Source: Dendrobium chrysotoxum (Eukaryota; Streptophyta; Magnoliopsida; Asparagales; Orchidaceae). Taken from it: a stretch of DNA of 64,000 bases. Both the position numbers and the translations under genes were made by a program. The notes beneath the pieces were generated by a model, which saw only the letters and a list, made by a program, of their open reading frames with translations, was not told the DNA's origin and ran no database searches. The stretch is taken from positions 86,803,528 to 86,867,527 of the forward strand of contig CM034312.1 in NCBI GenBank assembly GCA_019925795.1, given 5' to 3'. Of the stretch, positions 8,901 through 19,000 are shown in pieces (within the stretch, counting starts at the first letter, position 1; each line of letters begins with the position of its first letter).

Positions 8901-11386
8901 TTATCAACTTCTTGTTCAATTGCTTGCTGGCGGTCTGGTGCAAAGTTTCGCTTCTTCTGGATAATCGGTTTGCATGTTGGATTGACTTTGAGAGAGTGAA
9001 CGATCACTTCGGGGTCAATTCCAGGCATATCTGCTGGACTCCATGCAAAAATATCCTGATTTTCTCGCAGAAAAGCTGTAAAGTTTTTCTTCTCATCATC
9101 TGAGAGAAGTGATCCAATTCGCACTGTCTTTGAAGGATGCTCTTCAGATATAGATACAGTAGTAAGGTCTTCCACAGGGGAAGCTCTCTGAGGAATATCT
9201 TCGCTGCGCAGATCAAAGTCCTCGATGCTTAGGGTAACCGTTGGACGAGACTTGATCTGCCTAAGATAGCAGGTTTGTGCTATTTGCTGATCTCCGCATA
9301 CTACACCGACTCCTGATGGGGTATGGAACTTCAGCTTGAGGTGAGGAATGGATGCGATGATCCCAAAAATTGACTGGAGCGGCCTCCCGAAGATGGCGTT
9401 ATAAGCTGATTCTGACTTCACCACAATGAATTGGATGGAGTGTGTAGTCTGTCGAGGAAATTCTCCAAGGACTACCGGGAGACTGATTATTCCTTCTGCT
9501 TGTACAGGTCGATTATCAAATCCATATAAAGGACCTGCAGCAGGTTGAAGTTTTTCTCTTGAGAGACCCATGTTGAGAAAAGTGGAGTAGAATAGAACAT
9601 CTACGGAGCTTCCGTTGTCCACAAGAATTCTTTTGACATTATAACACGGGTCACCAATGCCTGCGTTTATGACAAGCGGATCTTGATGGGGGGTCTTTAC
9701 TCCTTCCAGGTCGGAATCATCGAACGTGATGGAATGATCGATACGAGCCTTTTTTGGAGTTGGGTTTTCTTCCATGGTCAAAAAGACTTGGTCGGATAGT
9801 AAGGGGCCTCCTGCAATTGTTTCAATTTCGCCCACCGTTACCCGGTTATTCGCTGGTTGTCTTTGTGATTGATTTTGCCCCCCAGTGGGACGAGCTTCTT
9901 CTCGGGTAGGTGGATTCCCAATAAATTGTCGAAGATAGCCCTGACGGATGAGTCTTTCAATCTCCTCCTTAAGTTGCCTACAGGACTCAGTAGTGTGGCC
10001 ACGACTACGATGAAAGTGGCAGTACTGATCTTGGTTTCCTGTATTCTGCTTTAAAGGATGCGGCCACTTCACTTTGTCCTGATCTTGAATCGCCATCAAC
10101 ACATTTGCTCGAGAGGTGTTGAGCGGAGTGTACTCCTTCTCCTGTCGGGGTTCTCGTCGTGGCATTGGGGGTCTAGGAGGTAGATTGCTCTTCCCTTGCT
10201 TTTTCCGTTGTGATGACGGATTATCCATCTCAGGTGCCCCCTTGCGCTTCCCAGTGGGTTGCTCGAACTGTTTTCTGTGAGCGTTTATTGCCTCATCTGC
10301 TGATATCTGTGCTTCCACGCGATGGATCAGATCGGCATATGAATGAACAGTATCGCGCATGAGTGCCGAATAGAAGGGGCCAGGACGAAGTCCTCCAAGA
10401 AAGACCCCTCTGAGCAATTCTGGGTCTACTCCTGGGATTTGTCGAGCCTCGATAGAAAATCGTCGAAAGTACTCTTTCAACGATTCTCCCTCGCTTTGAC
10501 GAATCCCGGAAAGGTGAGAAGAATCCTTAGTAATTCTTCGGTTGGCCACGAACTGCTCGACAAACACCTTGGCCAATTTAACAAATGTGGGGATCGTTCC
10601 GGCTGGAAGTGAATAGTACCATGTTCGAGCTTGTCCCTTAAGAGTAGCAGGGAAAACCTGGCAAAGGAGTGCATCTGAAGCTCGTTGAATATGCATGATG
10701 GTCCTGTAATGGTCGATGTGCTCGTACGGGTCGGATGTCCCATCGTAGGATTCAATGCTTGGCAGCTTAAAGCCAATCGGGATAGGGTGTTGAAGAATGG
10801 CTTCTGCCAGGGGTGACGACTCCTGGAAGTCCCACTGACGAAGAGGTTGCCTTATGCCTCCTGTAGGGAATTCCTCCCGGACTAATTGTCGCAGTTCGTG
10901 GCGTAGGGCATTGCGAGGGAGCTCAGCAATGTGAGGTTGGGCTAACTCCTCAGGGAGGTCTTGAGGAAGGCGAGATCGCTGACTTGCGTGCGGAGGATGG
11001 GTAGAACTTGCTGTATCAGCCAGCTCATTCTCTTGACGTGACTGCGAACGCCTCCTGGGTGGAGGAAGAGGATTCTCAGCCTGAAGATGTTCAATTTGAA
11101 CAGCTTCGACACGGGGTGGATCTCGAGGGAGAAGAACCTCCTCCTGAGGTGCTAGGGTCGGCTGTCGAGTCTCTCGCAAGAGTTGTAGGATCTCATTTTG
11201 AGATTCTTCCATCTTTCGAATTCTTTCCTCTAAGGAGGGTCCCGAGGTCCCTTCTCCATGTGCGTTTTGCCCCCCGGGGAGGAAAGAGGTAGATACCGGG
11301 CGTCTATGATTTATAGACTGATTTCTGGACTGGTGGGAGTTGGAGCGAGAAGCTCCAATGATACGACTGCTGCGCCTGTTGACCAT
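5942..11386 (-). CDS. Gag-Pol polyprotein of Tat-lineage Ty3/gypsy retrotransposon
   Basis: This is a single intact frame of 1814 aa starting 54 nt after the 5' LTR. Domain order: Gag core about 200-360; CCHC-like knuckle near 456-469 (CHFH...GH...C); aspartic protease with D-N-G-S at 590; reverse transcriptase about 800-1010 with YVDD at 960-963; connection/first RNase H remnant about 1100-1200; a second, archaeal-type RNase H about 1245-1370 with D1248 and D1310; integrase with an HHCC finger about 1467-1508 and core D1537, D1597, E1633 (spacing 59 and 35). No chromodomain is seen at the C terminus. Pol order PR-RT-RH-IN defines Ty3/gypsy; the two RNase H domains point to Tat. No stop or frameshift was found, so the element may be autonomous. 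The antisense gene 3557-5235 converges on its 3' end. Confidence 0.96.
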   Translation of the reverse strand: MVNRRSSRIIGASRSNSHQSRNQSINHRRPVSTSFLPGGQNAHGEGTSGPSLEERIRKMEESQNEILQLLRETRQPTLAPQEEVLLPRDPPRVEAVQIEHLQAENPLPPPRRRSQSRQENELADTASSTHPPHASQRSRLPQDLPEELAQPHIAELPRNALRHELRQLVREEFPTGGIRQPLRQWDFQESSPLAEAILQHPIPIGFKLPSIESYDGTSDPYEHIDHYRTIMHIQRASDALLCQVFPATLKGQARTWYYSLPAGTIPTFVKLAKVFVEQFVANRRITKDSSHLSGIRQSEGESLKEYFRRFSIEARQIPGVDPELLRGVFLGGLRPGPFYSALMRDTVHSYADLIHRVEAQISADEAINAHRKQFEQPTGKRKGAPEMDNPSSQRKKQGKSNLPPRPPMPRREPRQEKEYTPLNTSRANVLMAIQDQDKVKWPHPLKQNTGNQDQYCHFHRSRGHTTESCRQLKEEIERLIRQGYLRQFIGNPPTREEARPTGGQNQSQRQPANNRVTVGEIETIAGGPLLSDQVFLTMEENPTPKKARIDHSITFDDSDLEGVKTPHQDPLVINAGIGDPCYNVKRILVDNGSSVDVLFYSTFLNMGLSREKLQPAAGPLYGFDNRPVQAEGIISLPVVLGEFPRQTTHSIQFIVVKSESAYNAIFGRPLQSIFGIIASIPHLKLKFHTPSGVGVVCGDQQIAQTCYLRQIKSRPTVTLSIEDFDLRSEDIPQRASPVEDLTTVSISEEHPSKTVRIGSLLSDDEKKNFTAFLRENQDIFAWSPADMPGIDPEVIVHSLKVNPTCKPIIQKKRNFAPDRQQAIEQEVDKLLEAGFIREVHYPTWLANVVMVRKGSGAWRMCIDYTDLNKACPKDSFPLPRIDQLVDTTSGHQMLSFMDAYSGYNQIKMNPADEEATAFQTDKGLYCYRVMPFGLKNAGATYQRLMNKVFKSLIGRTMEVYVDDMLVKSLEKTQHISDLKQCFHLLRHYNMRLNPAKCAFGVASGKFLGFMVTHRGIEANPEKIKALRDMVPPKNIKEVQRLNGRIAALSRFLARSGDKYLPFFKILRGARSSGFQWTDECQEAFEQLRKYLASPPLLSKPIPGERLYLYMAVSIQAISSVLVREENAIQRPIYYVSKILSEVEGRYPLADKTALALVYSARKLRPYFQAHSIGVYTNLPLKSILQKPEASGRLVKWSVELGEFDIHYLPRPDIKSQALADFVVECTVPASDVQPSASPSSPFWMLYVDGASGSSGAGAGILLISPQKVTLEYGLRLKFPATNNVAEYEALIAGLRLAIDCEVQNLIAHTDSQLVASQVEGDFDIHNPQLAQYCSIVKLLLARIGEHQIIHILREQNARADALSKLATSTTGDIYKRRCIEEIHFPSIQGPWVIQSIDEPREMSWIEPILSFLKDGVLPEDPIAAIRLRRQAANFTIISNELYKRSFIGPYLKCLPPSEADYALREVHSGVCGEHLGGRALAYKIMRQGFYWPTMKQDALEFTRKCENCQLHSNLTHTPALELASLQGPWPFAQWGIDIMGPFPIATGQRKFIILAVDYFTKWVEAEPLAKITEANAKQFLWKNIICRFGIPAKIITDNGTQFTGKIFTSFCRDFHIQLIHTAVAHPQTNGQTEVTNRTILKGLKTRLGKAGGQWAEELPNVLWAYRTTTRTPTGETPYNLCFGTEAVIPVDIGVPSHRVQTFDFKTNEEKLRANLDLLPEVRDEASLRTAAYHQRVARHYNRRVKPRPITIGDLVLRSIEAAGKGPQRNKLSPLWEGPYLVAAMVKPGTFKLKDAGGKMLPRTWNVGNLRKYYQ

Positions 11387-11419
11387 CGTAGCAATACTTG
11401 AAGTTGTGAGATGGACTTC

Positions 11420-11437
11420 TTCCCACAGACGGCGCCA
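11420..11437 (-). other. Primer-binding site of the Tat element
   Basis: Three bases after the end of the 5' LTR, the - strand reads TGGCGCCGTCTGTGGGA. TGGCGCC complements a tRNA 3' end; the first nine bases fit plant tRNA-Asp as I remember it. The same motif is common in Tat/Athila-type elements. Confidence 0.75.
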
Positions 11438-11440
11438 AAC

Positions 11441-12486
11441 TGTTGCGGACTCAAATATACGCGGCGATAGATTTTAATTTTCCGTCTCAACGTTGTACGT
11501 ATATCCAGCACACAAACAGAATTGAGAAAGTAACACCAGAATTTTTACGTGGAAAACCCTGGAAAGGGAAAAAACCACGGGGCCACGCCCAGTTGAAATG
11601 ATTCCACTAGAACTTGAGCAGATTACAGGGGACTGACTCGCTTTCAAGGGCGATCAGATTACAATGAGTATCCGTCACAAGGACAAGCTGAGTTCCGACG
11701 TCACTCGGAATGTCGAACAGAATTCTGGCGTCACTTTGAAAGAAACCCGGCGTCACTCGGGCGTCGGGTAGAATTCCGGCGTCGGGCAGAATTCCGACGC
11801 TGCTCCCGTGTAGGGCAGAGCTCCGGCGTCCCTCGGGCGCCTGGTGGTGCTTCGGTGGAGTTCCGGCGGTGTTCCGGCGGAGTTCCGGCGGTGTTTCGAC
11901 GGAGTTCCGGCGGTGGTCGAGGAGGAGCTGTTCCCTCCTAGGCTTCTCTTCTTTTCTTCTTCTCTTCTTCTCTTCTTCTCTTCTTGGCTTGGGTCCCCTC
12001 TTAGGAGAAATGAGAGGCTATTTATAGTTTTTCTGGAGTGGCATAGCCCGTAAATATGTGAGGGATCAAGGGCAAATAAGGAGTGATCCGGACGAACGGT
12101 CGATATTGAATCCCTTGATCGTGAGCCGTTTATCAAGAATTTGAAGGTCTTAATGATATCAGAATTCTGCGATCTTGGGCTCGTTGGATTCGTCTCGTCG
12201 AGCCGCTCGATTCGAGTATAAGCTCGTCAAAATCGGAGACCGTTTGGTAACTCAAATTGCTGTTTGATGCTTCCAACAGCACTTCGGGCACTTGATTTGG
12301 ACTCGTTTGGGCTCGGATTGAGTCGAATTTGGTGTTGTTGGATTCGTATTTCCGAGACGCTCAGTTCGACTGTAAGCTTGCTGAAATCGGAGTTTAAATA
12401 GTCTCCGAATTAATTTTTGAAGTTTCCAATTTGAGTTTTTCCTCGAGATTCGTGCCCGATCAAGATGATTTTTTGGCGATATATCA
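11441..12486 (-). repeat. 5' LTR of the Tat element
   Basis: It is the same length as the copy at 1521-2566 and differs from it at two visible bases. As the element reads on the - strand, this copy supplies the promoter for Gag-Pol, transcribing away from VHA-A. Its outer edge at 12486 lies 570 bp before the VHA-A start codon. Confidence 0.95.
12019..12026 (-). promoter_or_regulatory. Candidate TATA box of the Tat 5' LTR
   Basis: TATAAATA is read on the - strand within the 5' LTR, directed towards Gag-Pol. The distance to the LTR edge at 11441 leaves roughly 550 bp for R plus U5. Position and consensus are the only evidence. Confidence 0.5.
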
Positions 12487-12491
12487 ATCAT

Positions 12492-12860
12492 TTAACTGAA
12501 AAAATTGGTTAAAATATCATAATGAATTTAAAATTTATACTTAATATTTTAATTATATTTAGAATTTAAAATTGATGGAATATTTATCATATATTATATG
12601 ATAAAATAAAAAAATAAATTAAATATCATAAAAAATGTTAATTTTTAAGATATTCATATTAAAATTAGATTATGATATTACGACTAAAGTTTTTTAATTT
12701 AATTTATAAATAATAAATTATTAAGAATTAAAGATAGAAATATAAAAATAATAATTTTAAAAAATGTTTATTAAATTAAAATTTTTAATGATTTTTTAAT
12801 TTAATGATTTTTTAAATAATTTGATAAGTGTCAAATATATTGTTATTTATAAGATGAATA
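12492..12860 (+). promoter_or_regulatory. VHA-A upstream region left after the Tat insertion
   Basis: About 370 bp of very AT-rich sequence separates the retrotransposon edge from the likely VHA-A start site. A TATA-like TATTTATAAG lies at 12844-12853. Nothing else was identified. Confidence 0.5.
12844..12853 (+). promoter_or_regulatory. Candidate VHA-A TATA box
   Basis: TATTTATAAG is followed by a sharp change to CT-rich sequence from about 12870, as expected of a plant 5' leader. The implied leader is about 175 nt with TC repeats. Confidence 0.5.
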
Positions 12861-12947
12861 TCGTGCCTTCATTTCCTATCCTCTTTCCGTCTCCGACCTC
12901 CAGATCTCTCTCTCTCACCATTCAACCTCACTCTCTCTTGCTATCCG

Positions 12948-12956
12948 AAACCCTAA
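12948..12956 (+). promoter_or_regulatory. Telo-box-like AAACCCTAA in the VHA-A leader
   Basis: AAACCCTAA occurs in the CT-rich leader. Telo boxes are common near the start of highly expressed plant housekeeping genes; a role here is inferred only. Confidence 0.4.
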
Positions 12957-13056
12957 CGATTCCTATCTTCACCCTCCGACCTCCAAGTACTGTTTTGCGT
13001 CCGCTTCCGCTTCCGCTTCATCACCGCCTTGGTCTGATCTAACTTCATTAGTGAAG

Positions 13057-16000
13057 ATGGCCTACGGAGATCGGCTTACGAGCTTTGAGGATACGGAGAG
13101 GGAGAGCGAGTATGGATACGTCCGCAAGGTATCGTTTCCGGTATCCGTTTTTGATCTGATTGATTTGCAGAAGATTGTTGGATTTGGGTGGATTTAAGCT
13201 ATTTTTGGTGGAGGCGATCACTGAGTTTCTTACGTAGTTTTGAGTACAAAATGCTGTCCGTTCGTCTGAATTTTCTTTATATTCGTTTGAATCTAGGGTG
13301 CATTGGTGGGCATATGCTAAGCGCACAGTATCTATTGAAGTTTGGACTGTAACGCGTTGGTTGTTTGACACTTTGGCCTTTGTTTGTAAAACATGAAAAA
13401 AAAAAAAAATATTTATGCTGATAAGACTAGGTATTTGCTGACTCAATTTTTACGTGTAATTGGCCGATGCCATTTTACCTGGGTGAATGCGGGCTTCTCT
13501 CTTTATACGAGTCCTTCATGGGACATCTTCCACGCTCTTATAGAACAGAACCTTTATATTAGTGATTCAGGAGGTTTTTCCAGTTGTGAGCTTGGCTAAT
13601 TTAGCTAGCCAAGCTCAAGGGCGGATCCAGGGGATGTAGCAAGAAGAGGTTAATCTAACCCAGATTTGGATTATCCAATAATGACATAAAATCATGCAAA
13701 TCCACATGGGTGGATCAGGTCTACAAGGAGGCAGATCGAGTTGGATGAATCTGGCCTACCCAAATGTGGCTATACTAAGTTGTACAATAAAAAATGCTTG
13801 GTAATTTGCATGGATTTCTTTGTAGTGTTGCAAAGAACACAAAGGATCACAATGATAACTTAAACTACTTTTTCTATTTATCTACTCCCTCTTATGGCTG
13901 ACCCTATATTTTTATTATATTTTAATGGATGACTAAGCAACAAATTCTTGAAAGAATAATTTTCACGAAAATTCAAATGACAATCAAAATTCCCACAAAG
14001 TTTTTTCTCTATCACACAAGGGGCCATTCCGCATACTCGCCAACCACTTCTCCCAATGTCTGTCTCCCATAATCTTTTCTCTAGAAGTTATCTATCAACT
14101 CTCTCACTTTCCAAGAAATCCAAGGAAGTGGAATTAATTTCAAGTAAAAAAGGAAAATCATGAGATAACAAGTAGATGAAGGAGAAACAAGGGAAGCAAA
14201 AATCATCATAGAAGGAAAATATTATCCATATAAAGGCAAATACTAGCCATCTTCAATCTTGTTTTTGTTTCCATAAGTCCGAATATTTCCTTATAGTAAT
14301 TGCGTTATTGTCTTACCAATTAATCTAAACCCTATCTTGATTGAATCTTCAAGGATTAAAGCTTGAAAAGCCTTTATTCATACCATATAGAAAACCAAAA
14401 CAAGATCATCTACATATTTATTCTGCATCATTGCTCTAAGGATTCTACCACAATGCTATTTCTCCATCACCATCTTAGGTTGAGAGAAGGTTTGTCATTA
14501 ACTCCATCTCAATATGGGATCATATTTTAGTATAGAGAGGTTAAACAAATCTTATAGGCAATTAGAGGCGAACATTTTGATTAAAATTATGATTGAAATC
14601 CAAACCCCCTTAGACAAAAAATTCAAATATAAGTGGATTATCCGTTGGATAAGCGAGGGGAAGAAGATATATTATACGGAGTGAAGGATTTAGTGGGAAA
14701 GCTCATTGTTCAAGTGATATTGCTTTGGTAATCTACCCTTCAAGCTTGGAATAATGTTTGTTTGTACTAGTTATGGAGACTGTGGACAGATTAATGTATC
14801 CTAGGGAAGAGGATTGAGATTCTTATGACACACCAACTAATGATAGGAGAGTGAAGGAAAATCTACCAAGCGGTCGCCAATCGTAAATGTTTCCAATTAA
14901 AGTGGATGTGACGTTGGAGACTTGGAGCTCATTGTTCTAGTGAAACTTTAGCACTTGGAGGCATAGTTGTCCATCTCCAAGTATATTAATGCTCAAATAT
15001 TTCTTTTGCACATCTTCAATTATCCTCACATGCAATGATTTGTTGGAACTTGGAATCCAAGAACTGTGAACTATTGGGAATGACATGGAAATGTTTCAAG
15101 GGATCATTGTAGGCTCAGTATTATTCCGTTCTGACTTGAATCTATGAGCTAGGTCTGATGGAAATAATGGAGATAGAGGCGAGCAAATTATGTGGTAGTT
15201 CTCTATCATATGCACTATAAGATTTTCCATCAGTGAGCAAGATATATCTATGATGTGGTTATTTTAGGCATGTGTTGTGCAATCTTTGACAACCCATTTG
15301 TATGGTAGAGAGATGCTATGTACTCTTGCAGAGAGCAAAAATTTCTATTTTTAATGAAAGGGAAAAAAGCATGCATTGCACAGGTTTATTCCACCATCAA
15401 TGGAACCTGTAGCAACAACCAAGCATTTTATAAGAGTGGTGACAAACTATGACATCTATATATCATTTTCTTTTTTGCAAGAGAAACAACACCCATCCTT
15501 CATCTTCCAGGAAGTGGAAAAGAAGGTTTCCAAAAGTAGCCATTAGAAGCACATATAAGCTGCCTTGCCAACCTAGACAATTTTAAGTTGTAGCCACCTT
15601 ACCAAAAAATATAATCTTAGAAGAAGAAACAACCTTGCCATGCTAGGCAAGCTTTGTCAACACGATTTGCATGATCCCAAATTGGGGTGTGAAGACTTTG
15701 GAACCAGTAGGAAGGATAAAAGTATCAGGTCTTTTTTATACTTATTTTTTATGACAATTCAAGTGATAACTAGAAATTTCACTATATTCCCTCTCTCTCT
15801 CTCTCTGAAAGGGGATGGATGTCATACTCTCTTGCTAATTGGTAGCGGCCAGCCATACCTCTGATACTTTTTCTCATAATTCTCTCTAGAATCTCTTCCC
15901 ATTTTATCTCTCTACCTGTAAAATCTAAAAAGAGGTAGAATTAATTCCAAAAGTAGAAAGAATTAGTAGAAAAGAACTACAAAGGTGTAAGAAGTGCTGG

Positions 16001-19000
16001 AAGCCATCATCCAAATAGAGGTAAATTATAGACATCATCAATCTAATTCTAGTTTTCATCAATCTAATTCTAGTTTCCATAAATCTCACTCTCACCATGC
16101 CCTCTCTCCAATCATCAAACTCAACTTGGTTGAAACCTTCAAGCACACCTAGTAATAGGTTGAAATTTGATAAATCTCTTAAACATGTAAGAACCTTAGC
16201 ATTATCCAAGTATTTATTTTTAATCATTGCCGTAAAATCTCTATCACTAAGCCATCTATCTCACCATCACAATCCAAAAGCTGCAAAAGGCTTGTCATTA
16301 AACCATCTCAATTTGGGACCAGTCAAGTTATTTGAGATCATTATCATCATTCTCTGTGATCGTGGTTGGAAGCTTTTGAAAACTTTTTAAGCCATTAATG
16401 TAACTTTAATAGATATTTCTTTATTAGTATTATCAAAAGCATCCAAAGATTTCTTTGTTTGATATTCTCTTTCCCACGCTTTAGTTTCTCTTAATTCTCA
16501 TTGCGCTTTAATCTTCCAACACTTTGTTTTGTTCAGTCAATTTTATAGTCTAGATGATGAATGAGACTGTATTTATTTTGGCCTTTTTTTTGTTATTTTT
16601 CCACATTCTTAGTTGCATAGTTTGTTATATGCCTTGAGCTAACAACTTCCTAGGTCTTTTTTAGGTCAGAAAGAAAATAAAAATGGTTTATATGATCTTG
16701 TCTGGCACTTGATGCCAATTTTGGCTTACGGTGGTAATAGATGATAAAGATAAGGGCTACTTCCGAATGGCCGTATTGATCTTTATTCGGTTTTAAGGAC
16801 TAGCCTCACATCATCCAGTTTGCGCAATTTGTGGGAATATTGGAAGTCAACTAGATTTTGCTAGTAACCTCCCAGAGTTTTCCTCATCAATCAGTTCAGC
16901 ATGGATTTTGTCAGAGTTAGTTCTATCACTTACTGGCACATCCAATAGATTAACATTAATGCTTTATTGGATATGAACTTCGTCATCCTTCTTTTGTATT
17001 TTATATCAAACAATACATTAAAATATGCTTTTGTCATGTGCCTGTTTACTTATTTAACATTGTCGACTGTTTACTTATATAAATAGTTGTAATCTCACAA
17101 AGCAGGCCTCACGTATGATTTTCTTTTCACTTGGAACTATTTACATATGATCGTGTAGGTATCAGGTCCAGTTGTGGTGGCAGATGGAATGGGAGGAGCA
17201 GCAATGTATGAACTGGTTCGAGTTGGTCATGACAACCTTATTGGGGAAATCATCAGGTTGGAGGGAGATTCCGCCACCATTCAAGGTATGGAATATAGTA
17301 TAACCTATCATGTACCCCTACATCAATCCTTTTGGTTGCTTTAAAGTTTCAACTCTTTCCTGCGCCATTTTAATGCTGGGTTGTAAAGAAAATGAACAAA
17401 ATCACAAAGCTTGTTGTTCCACTGGATGACAGTTTATGAAGAAACAGCTGGATTAATGGTGAATGACCCTGTTTTGCGAACTCGCAAGGTTAATTTTTGG
17501 AGATCTTTATCTTCAGTATTTTTATTTTGCTTGAAATTAATTGATTGTTTATTTTTAAATAATTGGCAGCCTCTTTCAGTTGAGCTGGGGCCTGGTATAT
17601 TAGGGAACATTTTTGACGGAATTCAGGTTAGCTTATCTTTCCATTTATTTTGCAAATTGAAAAGGTCTAGCAGTAGAAATTGTTTATTAATTGCATTACA
17701 GCACTTAGGATTTGCGCATTTGTGATGTTTTTATGCCATTTATCACTTTTATTAGTTTTAAATATTTCCACTCGCTTTAATCTTATATTATATTAGGTAC
17801 AGGGTTTGTAAATCATTTTTCTTTGACATTCATATGGAATGATTTTCTTTTTCTTTTGCAGAGACCTCTAAAAACTATCGCAATTAAATCCGGTGACGTG
17901 TATATCCCTCGCGGGGTTGCGGTTCCTGCCCTTGACAAAGATATCTTGTGGGACTTTGAGCCAAAGAAGTTTGGTAATTTTTAAATTGGCCGAAATGAAT
18001 AGATTCCTCTTACTACTTTTTGTGTGTATCAGTGAGCTAATAATAGCTTAACTATCTCATTTATTCTCTTTTATGTCCCAGTTGTTGGAGATCATCTAAC
18101 TGGTGGGGATTTATATGCTGTAAGTTATATTGCTGATGTGCTATGGGGATTTTGCTTGTTTTAGTCTGTTTTTTTTTTAACTTTATTTTGTTTTATTGAA
18201 TGCTTACCTATTGACTTTATGATGTAGACTGTCTTTGAAAACACCTTGATGCAACATCACGTTGCACTTCCTCCTGGCTCTATGGGAAAAATTTCATACA
18301 TCGCTCCACCTGGTCAATACAGCTTAAATGTTAGTAGAGACCGGCAATTTCATCCCAACACCCGTGCCCTCACCTGTTTTTTCTTTCTTGAGGCATTTGG
18401 TTATTTCTACTTATTGCAATATTTCTCCTAATTTGGCATTTTTGTGTTCCACATTTACAGGATACTGTGCTTGAACTTGAGTTTCAGGGTGTGAAAAAGG
18501 AGTTTACTATGCTTCAGGTTTGTTATAATCATCTACTGCAAAAATTCTATCTAGGAAAAATATGCAGTCATTTGGGATGCTTATTTCAATGCACCATGTA
18601 GACCTGGCCTGTCCGTACACCAAGACCTGTTGCATCAAAGCTTGCTGCGGATACACCTCTCTTAACTGGGCAAGTAAGTTTATTTCTTGTATGTGATGTA
18701 CACGATTTTGTGTCTTCCTGATTCTTAATCATGAACATGTGAGATGTTTCAGCGTGTTCTTGACGCCCTTTTCCCCTCTGTCCTTGGAGGAACTTGTGCT
18801 ATTCCTGGAGCTTTTGGTTGTGGTAAAACTGTTATTAGTCAAGCACTCTCCAAGGTAGCCAGATCACATTGTTGCTTTCTTTTTGTTTTGATTTTTTGAT
18901 ATGGAAAATTATTTTGCTTCTCTATTTATGTAATTATTCTCATTTACGATGTGCAGTACTCAAATTCTGACACAGTGGTCTATGTTGGCTGTGGAGAAAG

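Larger units (their letters stand above)
1521..12486 (-). mobile_element. Complete Ty3/gypsy LTR retrotransposon, Tat lineage (dual RNase H)
   Basis: This 10,966-bp element has every expected part. Two 1046-bp LTRs begin TG and end CA (1521-2566 and 11441-12486), with the direct 5-bp target duplication ATCAT at 1516-1520 and 12487-12491. A primer-binding site follows the 5' LTR and a purine tract precedes the 3' LTR. The 1814-aa Gag-Pol is intact. The LTRs align without gaps at a constant offset of 9920, and by eye differ at only two positions (AA at 1893-1894 against GG at 11813-11814), so the insertion is very recent. A second gene lies on the opposite strand between pol and the 3' LTR (3557-5235), a layout known for Tat/Retand-type elements. 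Tat placement rests on the second, archaeal-type RNase H and on the antisense ORF. Confidence 0.95.

Noticed and set aside
6653..11292. Several + strand frames of 60-100 codons across the Gag-Pol region
   Set aside because: They are shadows opposite an intact 1814-aa polyprotein and show no recognisable domain.
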